DNA from: Panax quinquefolius
Taxonomy: Eukaryota > Streptophyta > Magnoliopsida > Apiales > Araliaceae
Length of the DNA stretch: 64,000 nt
Reading direction: 5' to 3'
Assembly (NCBI GenBank): GCA_020205615.1
Contig: CM035160.1
Location: forward strand, 121,487,552-121,551,551
Part shown: one piece after another, positions 1 to 11,056 of the stretch
How positions within the stretch are numbered: position 1 is the stretch's first letter
Layout of the letters: every line of letters starts with the position of its first letter
Program-made: the position numbers and the translations under genes
Notes under the pieces: generated by a model
What the model saw: the letters and a program-made list of their open reading frames with translations, nothing else
The model's database searches: none
What the model was told of the DNA's origin: nothing

Positions 1-178
1 GTAGCCTTTAAGAAGTCAGAAAACATAGAGGTGATTAACTCTTATCGGGTTTTAAGGAATGGATTAAGGCATCCATCAAAACTAAACAATAAAAGACATT
101 ATGTGCTATGTGTAAATAACTTATGTGCTCGCGAGTATCGATAATGTTAAGTAAAACTTAAAATATTTTGTTGACAGG
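1..178 (+). other. A1 untranslated leader (3' part)
   Basis: Non-coding stretch before the extra ORF. It aligns by eye with the A2 leader, including a shared run around TATGTGCT and a pyrimidine-rich TTTTGTTGACAG directly before the ORF start, which resembles a 3' splice site. The primer-binding site is not in the window. Confidence 0.6.
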
Positions 179-906
179 ATGTCTAATGAAGGAGGGTCTA
201 GTCCAGCTAGAAAGGTGATACCTCAGGTACCTAGAGATGATGAACCCCGGGATATTCACGTAGTGCGGGAACAGTTGATCCAGAGGATGAGCCTGTGACC
301 GATCCCGAGGAGGATAGTCCTGAGGAGATAGAGGAGGATGATGATGAGGGGGATCCTGAGGAGTTTCCACTAAACTCTGTATCGGTTGAGATGTATGATG
401 CTCTGTATGACCGTAACATAGAGTTACAGGATAATGTTGAAGAGCTGAAGGAGATGGTAGAGATGCATCATGTTGCATTGGAACAGAAAGAGATAGAGAT
501 TCAGGAACTTGATTTAAAACTTGGAAACACGGGATGGGAGCTAGTTCATACCAAGGGTCAGCATAAAGACCTGTTGGCAGTGAACGAGAAGATGAAGATT
601 GACATGGAGAAGATGAAAGATGACTTCAAAGAGGAATCAGCTAAGCGTGCAAGAGCAGAGGATGCTTGTATGAAGGCGACTCAACGTGCAGACTGGGTTG
701 AGGCTAAAGTCCAAGTGAAGAAATCCAAAATGAAGGAGATGGATTATGCTTTTAATTCGACGATTGATAGGGCCTAGGATCGAGTTCATTATTACCCACC
801 TCAGTTTGAAGACTCGCTGTGGTTTGTGATGGATCATAGGACTGCGTATCGTATCATGGAGGAAGAGCGTCGAGAGGCCATAGGACGTCTTAATATGAAT
901 AGATAG
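179..906 (+). pseudogene. A1 extra ORF upstream of gag: acidic coiled-coil protein, broken
   Basis: The protein starts at ATG 179 (MSNEGGSSPARK), carries the motif PRDIHVVREQL, then a long Glu/Asp run, then EMYDALYDRNIELQD and a heptad-like coiled coil rich in K, E and R. It ends with RIMEEERREAIGRL and a stop at 904-906. A frameshift near 280-297 moves the reading into the frame starting at 295, and a TAG at 775 replaces a Gln codon that is CAG in A2. The same protein occurs in A2 and, more diverged, in B2. I do not recognise a domain family. The conserved start, motifs and end argue for a real element-encoded protein of about 240 residues, perhaps a structural or RNA-binding partner of Gag. 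The function is unknown. Confidence 0.75.
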
Positions 907-1207
907 AAAATAAGAGTGATAATAATATGTGGTTAATTATGCGAGTAAATAAATTGTGAATCCCTTATTTTGAGATGAATAAAGGGATAGTATGAGTATG
1001 TAATCCTGAAACTGGTTTAGTTTAGGAAAGTGGATGTTTATAGCAGATATGCTATCTTTAGTATGTTTAAAACTTTATGAATGAATAAAATATTAGAGTT
1101 TATTTGCAATGTTATGTGTTATAGCTTTAATCTTGGAATGTTTAAGTTAAAATTTAAATACCCAAGAAGTTGAGTAGTGAACTAATAAGCGTATATTTTA
1201 ACAGAAA
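907..1207 (+). other. A1 spacer between extra ORF and gag
   Basis: AT-rich, no open frame. It ends in TATTTTAACAG directly before the gag start, and the same TTTAACAG precedes gag in A2. This may be a 3' splice site allowing gag to be read from an RNA that skips the extra ORF. Confidence 0.5.
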
Positions 1208-2224
1208 ATGCCTCCTAGAAGAAGACAACCACGTCAGCAAGTACCTCCTGAGGGGTCTACTAACAATAACAATGAGACCAACGCTAATCCAGTTCAGCAG
1301 TTGGTAGCTTTGTTGATGGGAACACTTACAAATCAACCGCAAGCTCAAGTTACGACTTTCAAGGAATTCAAAGCGGTTGGACCGCTAGAGTTTCAAGGGT
1401 CTATGAATCCAGTGGAAGCCCAAACCTGGATCATGGAAATGGAGAAGGTGTTTGACGTTGCTAGGGTTAATGAAGATCAGAAGACTGCGTTTGCAACGTT
1501 CATGCTGAAGTCTGAAGCTAGCTACTGGTGGCAAGCCAATAAAGTTCGTGGAGGACAAGGAGTGGTAGCGTGGGATAGATTTAAGGAGATGTTCTTTGAA
1601 ATGTACTTTCCAGCGAGTTCTCAGAATCAGCTGGAGGTATAATTTCTTGAATTGAAGCAAGGAACAATGACGGTACCGGAATATGCTGCGAAGTTTAACG
1701 AGTTGGCAAGGTTTGCCACTTATCATGTCAATACGGATGAGCGTAAGGCGAGAAGGTTCGAACAAGGATTGAAACCTTGGTTGTATAGCAAGGTTTCAAT
1801 ATTCAAGTTAAATACATTTGTGGCTGTATTAGAAAAGGCAATTATCGCGGAAGGTGGAAGCGATGCCTTGACCAGGTATAACCAAGATCAGAAGAAGAGG
1901 AAGAATGATAACGAGAATAAGTCTGGTGGAAGTAATTTTGGAAGTAACCATCAGAAGAGGAAATTGAACGAGAATTCGAATACGGGAGGACAGCAGGGAA
2001 GTCAGCAGAAGAAAAAGTTTGAAGCTTGTGCGACGTGTGGAAAGAATCATACTGGGGTATGTTTGAAGGGAAAGCGAGTGTGTTTCAACTGTGGTCAGGA
2101 GGGACACATTGCACCGAACTATTTTAGTCTGAAGAAAGGAGCATGTTTTACCTGCGGTTCAAAGGATCACATGGCTCGTGATTGTCCCAAGAAGCCAGCG
2201 GGAAGTGCAAGTGGTGGAAAATGA
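1208..2224 (+). pseudogene. gag: A1 gag (capsid/nucleocapsid), with a nonsense codon
   Basis: Gag builds the cytoplasmic particle that packages element RNA. It starts MPPRRRQPRQQ, nearly the same as A2. The capsid core shows FKAVGPLEFQGSMNPVEAQTW and KSEASYWWQ, typical of plant Ty3/gypsy Gag. The C-terminal third has three cysteine-rich knuckles: CATCGKNHTGVC, CFNCGQEGHIAPNY (last Cys lost to Tyr) and CFTCGSKDHMARDC. A TAA at 1640-1642 replaces the Gln of LELKQ, and translation resumes in the same frame. A TGA at 2222 separates gag from protease, also in frame. Intact Gag-Pol would therefore be one polyprotein. Confidence 0.88.
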
Positions 2225-2628
2225 AACAACAACGGTGGTGGTGCATTGACCATCACTGGACCAGCTCAGTCAAGCCGACCTACTACAAGAAATTTTAATA
2301 TGACTGTGCAGGATGCTATTCAGTCTAAGGATGTGGTGTCAGGTATCATTCTGATTAATGGTATTAATGCTTATGTACTATTTGATTCGGGTGCTACTTG
2401 TTCATTTATATCCGATGAATTTGCTCAGACCTTAGAATTGTCCCAGGAAGAATTAAAATTTCCCTAAAGTATAGAGATTGCAAATAAGGAAGTGATTCAT
2501 GTTAGATTTGTATATAAAAATTGTAAAATGGTTATAAAGGGTCAAGAGATGGGGGTAGACTTGATACCAATTAGACTGGGGGAATTAGATGTTATACTGG
2601 GAATGGATTGATTATTCAATCATGGAGC
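2225..2628 (+). pseudogene. pol: A1 aspartic protease domain and linker
   Basis: The open part at 2246-2467 carries the retropepsin active site as YVLFDSGATCSFIS, with D-S-G as catalytic triad. This domain cleaves Gag-Pol into mature parts. It stays in the gag frame. A TAA at 2465 and a TGA at 2609 interrupt it. At the second site A2 keeps Trp in GTDWLF, so the change is TGG to TGA. The following LDVILGMD segment is the usual end of the protease region in this group. Confidence 0.85.
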
Positions 2629-3722
2629 AGTGATTGATTGCCACAGAAAATGTGTTAACCTTATGACTCCATCAAAGGTTGTATTCAATGACAGCAAATC
2701 ACCTCGACAAGCAAGTTGTCTGACGGTGATGCAAGCCAAGAAGTTGTTAAGACAAGGGTGTGTAGGATACTTAGCCTACATAGTTGATACACAGAAGAAA
2801 AGTGCGAAGTTAGAAGAGATACCGATCATAAGAGATTTTACCGACGTATTTCCAGACGATTTGTCGGGTCTTCCGCCAGATCAACAAATTGAGTTCGTGA
2901 TTGATTTAGTACTAAGAACAGGCCCGATATCTAAGGCACCATACAGAATGGCCCCGGTAGAGATGAAAGAGTTGATGGTGCAACTACAAGAATTGCTCGA
3001 CAAGAAGTATATCCAGCCGAGCGTATCGCCATGGGGAGTTCCCGTGTTATTTGTTAAGAAGAAGGATGGATCGATGCGGCTCTGCATTGACTATCGAGAA
3101 TTGAATAAGGTTACGATTAAACATAAGTATCCGTTACCAAGAATCGACGACCTATTTGATCAACTGAAGGGTGCGAGATATTTTTCAAAGATAGACTTAA
3201 GGAGTGGTTATCATCAGTTGAAGGTGAGGCCAGAAGATGTACCGAAGATGGCATTCAGAACTCAGTATGGTCATTACGAGTTTCTGGTTATGTCATTTAA
3301 TTTAACCAATGCACTTGCAGTGTTCATGGATTTGATGAACAGGGTGTTTAAATCATTCTTAGATAAATTTGTGGTAGTGTTTATTGATGATATCTTGGTG
3401 TATTCTAAAACCAAGGAAGAACATGTTGAACACTTAAAAGTGACATTGGAGATATTGAGAAAGGAGAAGTTGTACGCCAAATTTTCAAAATATAATTTGG
3501 ATGGAACGTGTACAGTTTCTCGGGCATATTATCGATAAAGACAGAATTTTGGTAGATCCATCAAAAGTTGAAGCTGTAGTAAACTGGGATCAGCCGAAGA
3601 CACCGTCAGAGATAAGGAGTTTCTTAGGGTTGGCAGGTTACTACATGCGTTTTATTCAGGACTTTTCCAAGATCGCGACCCCGTTGACGAATTTAACCAT
3701 GAAGGCGGTTAAGTTTGTTTGA
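2629..3722 (+). pseudogene. pol: A1 reverse transcriptase domain, one frameshift
   Basis: RNA-dependent DNA polymerase of the element. Motifs in order: [64 protein letters not shown] and the catalytic box [13 protein letters not shown] single-base loss near 3490-3500 moves reading into the frame of 3501-3722 ([10 protein letters not shown], then FLGLAGYYMRFIQDFSKIATPL). That segment ends at a TGA (3720) where Trp is expected before EKCDESF. A Gly-to-Asn change (SFNLTNA instead of SFGLTNA in A2) lies in a conserved RT stretch. Confidence 0.92.
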
Positions 3723-4340
3723 ATGGAGAAGTGTGACGAAAGTTTTCATGAATTGAAGAAGAGATTGAGCTCAACACTTGTGTTGTCATTGCCTGATGAT
3801 GCAGGGAATTTTGTGGTATATAGTGACGCATCACATAAAGGACTAGGTTATGTGCTTATGCAGAACGACAAAGTTATTGTGTATGCATCACGTCAATTAA
3901 AAGATTACGAAAAGGGGTATCCGACTCATGACTTAGAGTTGGCTGCGGTAGTGTTTGCTTTGAAGATTTGGAGAAATTATCTTTATGGAGAGAGGAGTGA
4001 GATATATATTGACCATAAAAGTCTGAAGTATATCTTTACACAAAAAGATTTGAACATGCGACAAAGAAGATGGTTGGAACTAATCAAAGATTATGATTGC
4101 GAGATTTTCTATCATCCAGGAAAGGCAAATGTTGTTGTTGATGCCTTAAGTAGGAAGGGACGAGAGAAGTTAATGTTGTTGACTACTCAGGAGAAGCTAC
4201 TGTCGGAAATGGCTAAGATGGAGTTGGAAATTAAATATCCGATAGAATCCGATGAAAAGTTGTTCCAGATAGGAAACAATTCAACATTGTTAGATAAAGT
4301 GAAAATGCATAACTTCAGGATGAAGAATGCGAAAAGGTAA
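3723..4340 (+). pseudogene. pol: A1 RNase H domain and connection
   Basis: Degrades the RNA strand of the RNA-DNA hybrid. The domain opens with [15 protein letters not shown] (first catalytic Asp), followed by [30 protein letters not shown] (catalytic Glu) and the [20 protein letters not shown] block with [16 protein letters not shown]. It is in frame with 3501-3722. After 4340 the linker to integrase is scrambled by several frame changes compared with the intact linker in A2. Confidence 0.92.
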
Positions 4341-5460
4341 AACAGAAGATATCTGAAGGTGAAGAAAATAAATTCAAAATCGATTCGGAAGGGTTACTTC
4401 GATTCGAAAGGAGAATTGGAGTTCCTTGATCTAGGAAGTTAAAGACGAAGTTCTGAGTGAAGCTCACAACTCAAGATATTTGATTCACCTTGGGAGTACA
4501 AAAATGTACCAGGATCTTAGACATCATTTTTGGTGGCCGTATATGAAAAAGGATGTGGCTGAGTGTGTGGCGAAATGCTTAACGTGTCAGAAAGTTAAAG
4601 CTGAACATCAAAGACCAATCGGATTGTTACAACCGTTGGAGATACTAGAATGGAAATGGGAGCATATCACAATGGATTTTGTGGTAGGTCTTCCAACGAC
4701 TCAGCAAGGGTATGACGTCGTTTGGGTGATTGTTGATCGATTGACGAAGTCGGCACACTTTTTGCCAATCAAGATTCGATTTACCCTAGATCGGTTAGCA
4801 AAACTGTACGTGAAAGAGATTGTGTCAAGACACGGAGTACCTGTGTCCATTGTATCCGACAAAGATCCACGTTTCACATCTAATTTCTGGAAACGACTAC
4901 AAGAATGTTTGGGAACACAGCTGAGAATGAGCACATCATACCATCCTCAAACCGACGGACAAAGCGAGAGAACCATCCAAACACTAGAAGATATGCTCAG
5001 AGCATGTATTATGGATTTCAAAGGAAATTAGGATGATCATTTACCGTTGGTAGAATTTTCTTATAATAATAGTTATCACGCGAGTATTGGCATGCGACAT
5101 ATTCACGAGCGTTATATGACGAGAAATCTGAGAACTCCGTTATCTTTGGGATGAGGTAGGAGAAGCGTTTGCTATTGGGTCGAGTTGGTGCAACAAAACC
5201 GTCGAAATCATCAAGGTGATTGAGCAAGATTGATAGTGCGCACAAGATAGACAGAAGAAATATGCCGATCAACACCGACAAAATCGGGAATTCGATGTTG
5301 GTAGTTATGTTTTCTTGAAAGTATCTCCGTGGAAGGGGAAAATTCAATTTGGCAAGAAAGGGAAATTAAGCCCTAGGTTTATAGGTCCTTTCGAAGTTCT
5401 TCGACGGGTTGGTGAAGTAGCGTACGAGGTAGCCTTACCTCCCGAAAGTTAATGCATATC
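4341..5460 (+). pseudogene. pol: A1 integrase, core intact but broken at both ends
   Basis: The open stretch at 4480-5031 contains the zinc-binding CLTCQK pair with upstream histidines, and the catalytic core: Asp in DFVVGLP, Asp in SDKDPRFTS and Glu in DGQSERTIQ (a DDE set). It inserts the element DNA into chromosomes. A TAG at 5029 replaces the Trp of KGNWDDH. Downstream, the C-terminal SH3-like part remains in fragments (VGSYVFLKVSPWKGK, then KGKLSPRFIGPFEVL) until PPES near 5450. Only the core would be folded. Confidence 0.88.
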
Positions 5461-5559
5461 CATAATGTTTTCCACATCTAAAGTATTGAGACCATATAAG
5501 CGATTATAGGCATGTTATAGAATATGAGCCCTTACGGTTTGAGAAAGACTTAACATATG

Positions 5560-5720
5560 AAGAAGTCCCCTGTTCAAATTGTTGTGAGTAAAAGAGCAAA
5601 TCTTGAGGAATAAGGTGATACCTTACATTAAGGTAATCTGGAGGAACCACAATCTTTGAGGAAGCTACGTGGGAACTTGAAAATGTTATGATGAAGAATT
5701 ATCCTCAGTTGTTTGCTTGA
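5560..5720 (+). pseudogene. pol: A1 chromodomain-like C-terminus of Pol
   Basis: Frame-shifted remnant encoding the pattern VIPYIKVIWRNH followed by EEATWELE, ending at TGA 5718-5720. This is the C-terminal chromodomain seen in plant chromoviruses, thought to guide integration to marked chromatin. The equivalents in A2 (minus strand, about 15659-15790) and N (about 29262-29380) support the call. One or more frameshifts separate it from integrase. Confidence 0.7.
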
Positions 5721-5815
5721 TTTTGTATAGCATTCTGGGAACAAAATCTTGTTAAGTAGAGAAGAATGTAATGAATGAATTTTTCGAGTTGTGATTCTAG
5801 GGACAGAATTCTTTT

Positions 5816-5828
5816 AAGGAGGGAAGGA
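5816..5828 (+). promoter_or_regulatory. A1 polypurine tract (plus-strand primer)
   Basis: AAGGAGGGAAGGA lies immediately before the LTR start TGTAAC. A matching GGACAGAAT block sits just upstream, as in A2. Confidence 0.85.
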
Positions 5829-6483
5829 TGTAACGATTGAGAAATTTGTAATTTAATTTAAATAGTTATTGAATTAAATAAATATTTTAAATAATTTATT
5901 TATTGAGAAAAATAAATATTTGATGAATTGTCATGAATTAATTTAGTAGCTAAATTAATTAATGTTAATTGAATCGAGTAATGATAATTTTATTTGTTGG
6001 ATTTAATTTAAGGAAAATAATTAAATTAAATCAATTGCTTAATATTTAAGAAATTAGTTAAATTAAATGAATTATTTAATTTAAAGGAGATATATAAATT
6101 AAATATAGTGATGTGTCTAATTATTAATTAAATTAGATATATAATTATTTATTAATGATAATAAGATTTTATTTTTAGTATTATAAGTTATCTAAATTAA
6201 TTAAAGTAATGTGTGACATGAAAACTATATAATATAAATAATATAATAATAAACTAGTTTGGGAATATTGTGGTAGCCAAACATGGCCTTGTGGCCTTTG
6301 GCATTATTTAACTGACGCTACCTTTTTATTTTTTAACCTGACGTTTGTGGGAGGCCAGTTATATTATTCCTACGCGTCTATTTATTTTTCTAAGGCAAAA
6401 TATCAGAGTGTTGAGAGAGAGAGCTTGGAAGAAGAAAACATAGTGTTGTTGGAGGGTTAAAGAAGAAGGGTTTTGGGGAAAGG
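5829..6483 (+). repeat. A1 3' LTR, first part
   Basis: Starts TGTAACGATTG after the polypurine tract. It shares with the A2 LTR an AT-rich opening and the later block CCAAACATGGCCTT, followed by a GAGAGAGA run. It is interrupted at 6483 by solo LTR B1; the last five bases (AAAGG, 6479-6483) are the duplicated target. Confidence 0.8.
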
Positions 6484-7240
6484 TGTAAGACCCCAACTTT
6501 TATGAATAAAGATGAATTTTCAATAAATATCATTTTTGAATATTATGGAATGAATTTGATATAATGTTATAGTTGGGGATAATATTTATAAATTTATATA
6601 AAACGCATGAAGTTGTTATATAATATTCGATTGTTTAGGGAATATTCGTTTTAACAGGAATATTAAATCGCAATAGCCACAATCATTGGTGGACCCCACA
6701 ACAAAATTATTGTCGGATTGAGAAAACGACAAAATACAATATGAAAATAATGGCGAAAGTTTTACCGTTAACTGTTGAAACACCCGGTGTTAAAATACAG
6801 TAATACACATAGTTACTTGCGATAGCACAATTGTATTGATTATTGATGCTTACGTGAGAAGTCACTCGGTTTTGTTCAATTATTGTTACGATAATTCTTG
6901 CATAGTATCTCACGTTATTTGATTCAATTATTGTCAATATTTTATATATTATTAAATCAATAATTGAGAAGACAAAGTTATTAATATTATTATTTGCAAT
7001 ATTAACGATGTCTAGAAGTTCTGACAAGGAGAGGTTTGGTCACCTAATTGCGCGCCAATAGAGAGAAATCCTTATTGGAAAGCCCCCTCTTTCCTAGGAA
7101 CGACCTGGTCGATTAATATTACGAATAATAATAATGATTATAAATGTTGTTAAAAATATTGAGGTGATTTTTATGAAGTATTTGATGTAAAATTTTATTT
7201 ATTTTGTGGACCCCCATTTACCCGTTTTTCAAAATAATCA

Positions 7241-7241
<1 letters not shown>

Positions 7242-7293
<52 letters not shown>
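7242..7293. repeat. (AT)n microsatellite in B1
   Basis: About 52 bases of alternating T and A in the U3 part of solo LTR B1. Shorter AT runs follow near 7342-7360 and at about 7409-7442. Confidence 0.95.
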
Positions 7294-7297
<4 letters not shown>

Positions 7298-7404
7298 TTC
7301 CTGGGAATCACATGTGGTGGGGGGGGGTTTGGTTTTATTAGATATATATATATATATATTATATATTTAGTATGGATCACGGGATTCATCCCCCGTGAAT
7401 TCAA

Positions 7405-7408
<4 letters not shown>

Positions 7409-7442
<34 letters not shown>
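7409..7442. repeat. (AT)n microsatellite in B1, second run
   Basis: About 34 bases of alternating A and T, upstream of the B1 TATA box. Confidence 0.9.
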
Positions 7443-7445
<3 letters not shown>

Positions 7446-7635
7446 ATAAATAGTGTTGCATAGTGCTGCATAATATTTGCATAGTAAAATCTTTTATAAA
7501 GTTATTCATTTTATTATATTATAAATAGAATATATTATATTTTATTTAAAATATTTTGCTTTAAATATGGACCGTCGATTAAAGTAAATCAATACGGACC
7601 GTTTCATGAGTTAGTTCTTATGCAATCCATTCTTC

Positions 7636-7643
7636 TATAAATA
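7636..7643 (+). promoter_or_regulatory. B1 LTR TATA box
   Basis: TATAAATA within TTCTATAAATAGAAGCTCATTCC. The same context occurs in B2 (both LTRs) and B3, so transcription probably starts about 30 bases downstream. Confidence 0.8.
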
Positions 7644-7762
7644 GAAGCTCATTCCTTCATTATTTCTTACTTAATTCTTTGAAACTCTAGAGAGAGAAAT
7701 TATAAAGAAACTATAGAATAGTATTCGCTACTTCCCTACTCTTATATTCGGTTTCTTTTACG

Positions 7763-8971
7763 GTGAGGGTGTTATTTCTTTTGTATTCATGAAGAGAACT
7801 TACATTATTCCATTATTTATTATTCTCTTTGGAATAACCGTTATCATGCGACTACCCTATAATTGGTGACATTCTTCTATTATTCCGTTTTATTATTATT
7901 TTGTTGGAATATCACGCTGCATGCATTTTCTGTACGGACTGGTTCCGTCTGTATTATTCTTATTGGAATATCCTATATACATGCGCTTTTACGTCGGACT
8001 GGTTAAAATCAGTATTATTCTGTTGGAATATCACATGCATGCGTTTTACGCTTGGACACAATTCCGTCAGTATTATTCTGTTTGGAACATCACGCTTTGC
8101 AAGTGCGGATTTACCGACCTGGTTCGGTTATTACTTATTATTCTATTGGAATAACTCGCATCATCTGAAATCACCGCATGCATTGTGATTTCTTTTGTTA
8201 TTCCATTCGTTATTATACTTAGTTGGTTAAAGTTTTGACTTCTATACTCCATGAAATTAGTGGAATATCCTTGATATTTGCGTTTCATCCAGTATCTTTT
8301 CATAGAAATATTCTTCTGAGCATTCTTGAATTTTACTCTACAAAGCAGTATCATGTTGACAATTTGGACGTTATTGGTTCATGGATAAATTAATTCTTGA
8401 ACTTGTTTTATTGAATTCTTATATCATTGTCATCATCCTCATGTTTATATTATGTTGAAAGTTATCTGTGGCCTGTAGTGCATAGATGGACTTGGTATGA
8501 TTATGACTAGGGATTATTCGGTGTAATCATGACCGTAATGTTATAAATGATGTGGAAAAAGTCCTCATTGGCCCGTAGTGCATTGATGGATAGTTGTTGG
8601 CATGATCATGACCATTAATAAATACACAAATATCCTTGGTCCATAGTGCATGGATAATTTATGGTCGTGATACTAAAGAATATCCTTGGCCGTAGAGCAG
8701 GGGTGATTCAATGATGTGGATTATTTATTAAGCTGAGTCTCGGCGATAAAAGTCATGAAAAACCTTTTAAATCATAGAAAATAGTAGATTTTATTCTCTA
8801 CTTGACTCTTTTAATAGATTGTTTGTTTCTCTACAGTTAAACTTGGTGTTTGTTATATTTTATCAGTTTAACACTGTTGAAGGCTAATGATAATTTATTC
8901 TGCATTATCTTAGTCATAATATTTCTTACTGGGCTAGTTGAGCTCACCCTTTCTTTCACTATTCTCTTCAG
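7763..8971 (+). other. B1 predicted leader intron
   Basis: GT at 7763 (ACG|GTGAGG) about 120 bases after the TATA box, and AG at 8970-8971 after AGCTCACC and a pyrimidine-rich run. The length is about 1.2 kb. The same arrangement occurs in N, B2, B3, C and A2. This is inferred from consensus sites and recurrence. Confidence 0.55.
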
Positions 8972-9255
8972 GAAATGAGAATATAGCTGGGACGAGTCGA
9001 GGAATGAAGTGATGGACCAGATGATAGTATTAGTAGTCCTCACTATTCTGTTAAATAATGTGATAATAAATGTAATGAGGACCCCATTGAGTTTATATAT
9101 TGTCTAGATGACAATATTTATATTAAAACTCACAGCATATGTTTAGTCGTATTTTACACGACTGTTGTATAATTAAGTTGTATTTGAATTTTGTACCATG
9201 TATTTGACGACTCAAGATGGGTGATGTATACCTATTTTGGGGGCGTCACAAAAGG

Positions 9256-10957
9256 ATTATTCTTAGTTTGGCTATCATATCATCAAAGATTAAGGTATAA
9301 ACTATTCCTATTGTTATTCTTTAGTTTTGGTTGTATATGTATATATATCTTCTTGGTATGATGTGGAAATCACGAGATTATGATGTATTCATGTTCTTGT
9401 AGAATTTTAAAACTCTATTAATTATTATGTAAACATATTAGCTGTTATCAAATTCATGAAAAATTGGGTTGAGGAAGAAAAGGAAAAAACAAATCACAGT
9501 GTATGTGTTCTTGTTATATGGCCTTAGAAAGTACCAAATTTCTTGTCCAATATGTGTATAAAACTGTAAATTGATGCTTGCATATGGTAGTTCATTGAGA
9601 TACGAACATAACGTAATTTGAATGGAATGATTTGGTCGAGAAATGAGTTCACAGTGATGATTTCTGGACAGACTATCAAAAATGGAGTTTTATGTGAAAA
9701 ACATGAAAATTGAGAAATTAAAATAGTTCTAATTGTTGTTAAATCGTACAAAGTGGTTGAATATGTTCGCAATCATGTTTAGGATAGTTTTATATTTATT
9801 TTACATGTTTTTATCACCATTTGATGGATGAAATTTATGTTTATTAGGCTAAAAGACTCTTTGTTCCTTTCTTGAAGTCTGCGTCTGTCATACTGCACTA
9901 GCAATTGCTTATTTGGTGCCAAAGCAAAAAAAATGGCGCAATTGCTGCTTTGTCCCAAGCCTAAGTGTGGTGTGGTTGTGCCACACACAGAAAACCGAGA
10001 CAGTGAGGTCTGCTTGTTTGTAGGTCAGGCATGTTAGACTTATGTTAGCTTAGTGTGTATGTTAATGACGTTAAAACATGATATAATAACATATGTTAAT
10101 GTGTTGATGTGCTAAGTACAAAGATTTGAAATAATTATTTAAATAAATTATAAAATGAAACCAAATGAGATGTTTTTGAAAGTTATAGATAAACGATAAG
10201 GTTTATGTTGGTCAATGTGTAATTTCAGAAGCGTTAAGTATGTTAACCTAAATGGTTAGGTGCTAGGTTAGGGTTATGACCTAAATGATGGTTTAATCCC
10301 TAAAGCTAATATTCATACAATTAATTGTTGTTGCGATGTCGATGATATGTGTAGGGTAATTGGAGATTATTTCATTTGTGTATCTTACAATCAAGGCAAG
10401 TCTTCTAACTCCATACTTTCATTGAGTTAGTTTGTTATGGTTATGCAAGGTTTCTAACTCTACCTTGTTATTATTGAGCAAGTTCTTAAATCTTAACTCT
10501 TTAAATTGAGCAAAGTTTTCTAACTTCATTCTTTTTGAATGCAAGTTCCCATTCCTAAATTATTATTGTGCAAATTCCTAACATTCTTTATGAAGATGAG
10601 CAAGCTTAACCTATCTTGCATATGTTTGTTTAAGCTTATGTAATTTAATTCGTTACATTAAGCGATATTTAGATTCCTAATTATTATTCAAAGCTTATAT
10701 TGTTCTAATATATTGATTCAAGGAAGATTGTTTTAACTCTTCTATAGCACCTTGCATGTATACCATGTTTACTCAATTATGTATTATTGTTATTCAATCT
10801 TCGACTTTGATAGCCTTGTTCAGTTATACATTCTTGTATTAAATCTTTATTTATGAAAATTGAATAAGTGTTCTAAAATTCTAGAAACACTGATAAGCTA
10901 GTTCCAAACTAAACTTTCTTTAGTGCGAAATTTCTAAATCCAAGCTGAAATGGCTTT
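9256..10957 (+). repeat. A1 3' LTR, distal part
   Basis: Continues A1 after the duplicated AAAGG. A possible 5' splice site AAG|GTATAA lies at 9295. Near 10395-10620 there are about five diverged copies of a unit around GAGCAAGTTTTCTAACT. The A2 counterpart also has AGGCAAGT before CTAAC. No GGGTGTCACA end is found, so the LTR is truncated near here. No coding region seen. Confidence 0.6.
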
Positions 10958-11027
10958 ATATTCATATATACATGTAATCAAATATAACTCATATATTCAT
11001 ATATACATGTAATCAAATATAACTCAT
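10958..11027. repeat. 35-bp exact tandem duplication
   Basis: Two identical 35-base units (10958-10992 and 10993-11027) beginning ATATTCATATATACATGTAA. They lie between the A1 LTR remnant and the CACTA gene, close to the unseen left boundary of the CACTA element. Confidence 0.85.
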
Positions 11028-11056
11028 ATATACATCTTAAAATTTGTAATATAGAG

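Larger units (their letters stand above)
6484..9250 (+). mobile_element. B1: solo LTR of family B, with target-site duplication
   Basis: A 2767 bp LTR from TGTAAGACCCC to GGGGGCGTCACA, flanked by AAAGG on both sides (6479-6483 and 9251-9255). No internal region follows, so the element was reduced to one LTR by recombination. It holds a TATA box at 7636, a splice-donor-like ACG|GTGAGG at 7763, and TTATTCC/GGAATA repeats over about 7800-8215. Hairpin units around GTAGTGC lie at about 8468-8705. AGCTCACC, a pyrimidine tract and CAG end at 8971. The family also occurs at 42741, 48765, 58642 and 62297. Confidence 0.92.
1..10957 (+). mobile_element. Element A1: Ty3/gypsy chromovirus, 5' end outside the window
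   Basis: The order is leader, extra ORF, gag, protease, reverse transcriptase, RNase H, integrase, chromodomain-like tail, polypurine tract and 3' LTR, all on the + strand. Gag and pol share one frame, as is usual for Del/Tekay chromoviruses. The 5' LTR and primer site lie before base 1. The 3' LTR starts at 5829, is split by solo LTR B1 between 6483 and 9256, and fades near 10957 without reaching a recognisable CA end. Element A2 carries the same gene set in much better condition and serves as the internal reference. Several nonsense codons and at least three frameshifts make A1 non-autonomous. The lineage name is inferred from motifs. Confidence 0.85.

Noticed and set aside
7901..8188. Two overlapping + strand ORFs in B1
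   Set aside because: They are produced by the TTATTCC/GGAATA repeats; not kept in B2 or B3.
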